64,000 nt of DNA from Branchiostoma floridae (Eukaryota; Chordata; Leptocardii; Amphioxiformes; Branchiostomatidae), in NCBI RefSeq assembly GCF_000003815.2, contig NC_049993.1, positions 6,592,489 to 6,656,488 of the forward strand, written 5' to 3'. The notes under the pieces were generated by a model. It ran no database searches. It was not told the DNA's origin and was given only the letters and a program-made list of their open reading frames with translations. Within the stretch, counting starts at the first letter, position 1; each line of letters begins with the position of its first letter. The translations under genes and the position numbers were made by a program. Below are positions 63,947 through 64,000 of the stretch, piece after piece.

Positions 63947-64000
63947 ACCTTAATGTCTTGCCGAATTATTTTTTGTTGTTTTTGTTTATCCCTGTGATAT

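Overview
This is a eukaryotic, intron-rich window. Its reconstructed proteins align best with deuterostome and vertebrate relatives, it is crowded with short inverted-repeat transposons, and it shows no vertebrate-type repeats. I infer an invertebrate chordate, most likely a lancelet (Branchiostoma). That rests on remembered protein families and general genome texture, not on a database match.

Layout. (1) 1-7,920: a repeat-rich flank with nested DNA transposons and a possible first intron of an unidentified minus-strand gene (candidate exons 6561-6582 and 85-161). (2) 7,921-16,213, minus strand: a complete 15-coding-exon FGGY carbohydrate kinase gene whose introns hold LINE fragments, a tRNA-derived SINE and a minisatellite. 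(3) 16,765-25,495, plus strand: a complete 15-exon SPTLC1 gene (serine palmitoyltransferase subunit 1), head to head with FGGY across about 550 bp. (4) 25,496-31,605: non-coding, several MITEs. (5) 31,606-42,248, minus strand: an intron-rich BTB/C2H2 zinc-finger gene, here ZBTB-A. It has two adjacent 68-nt exons whose reading phases allow only one of them to be used at a time. (6) About 42,350-53,180: gene-poor, with tandem repeat fields, a long foldback element and small hairpin elements. (7) 53,184-57,892, minus strand: ZBTB-B, a paralogue of ZBTB-A with only three coding exons. (8) 58,049-58,170: a 5S rRNA-like sequence in the 5' intron of ZBTB-B. (9) 60,070-63,480 and beyond the right edge, minus strand: the 3' ten exons of TTC4, an HSP90/HSP70 co-chaperone. 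One of its introns has the termini and branch site of a U12-type AT-AC intron.

The neighbouring genes do not form a pathway. FGGY and SPTLC1 may share a promoter region, and ZBTB-A and ZBTB-B are a tandem duplicate pair. Exon models were built by hand from homology, splice signals and phase. All four gene models stay in frame across every junction: 558 codons for FGGY, 474 for SPTLC1, 831 for ZBTB-A and 942 for ZBTB-B. The TTC4 part carries 315 full codons plus stop.

The most notable observations are the mutually exclusive zinc-finger exons of ZBTB-A, the AT-AC intron of TTC4, the contrasting intron content of the two ZBTB paralogues, and the 5S-like element beside ZBTB-B.
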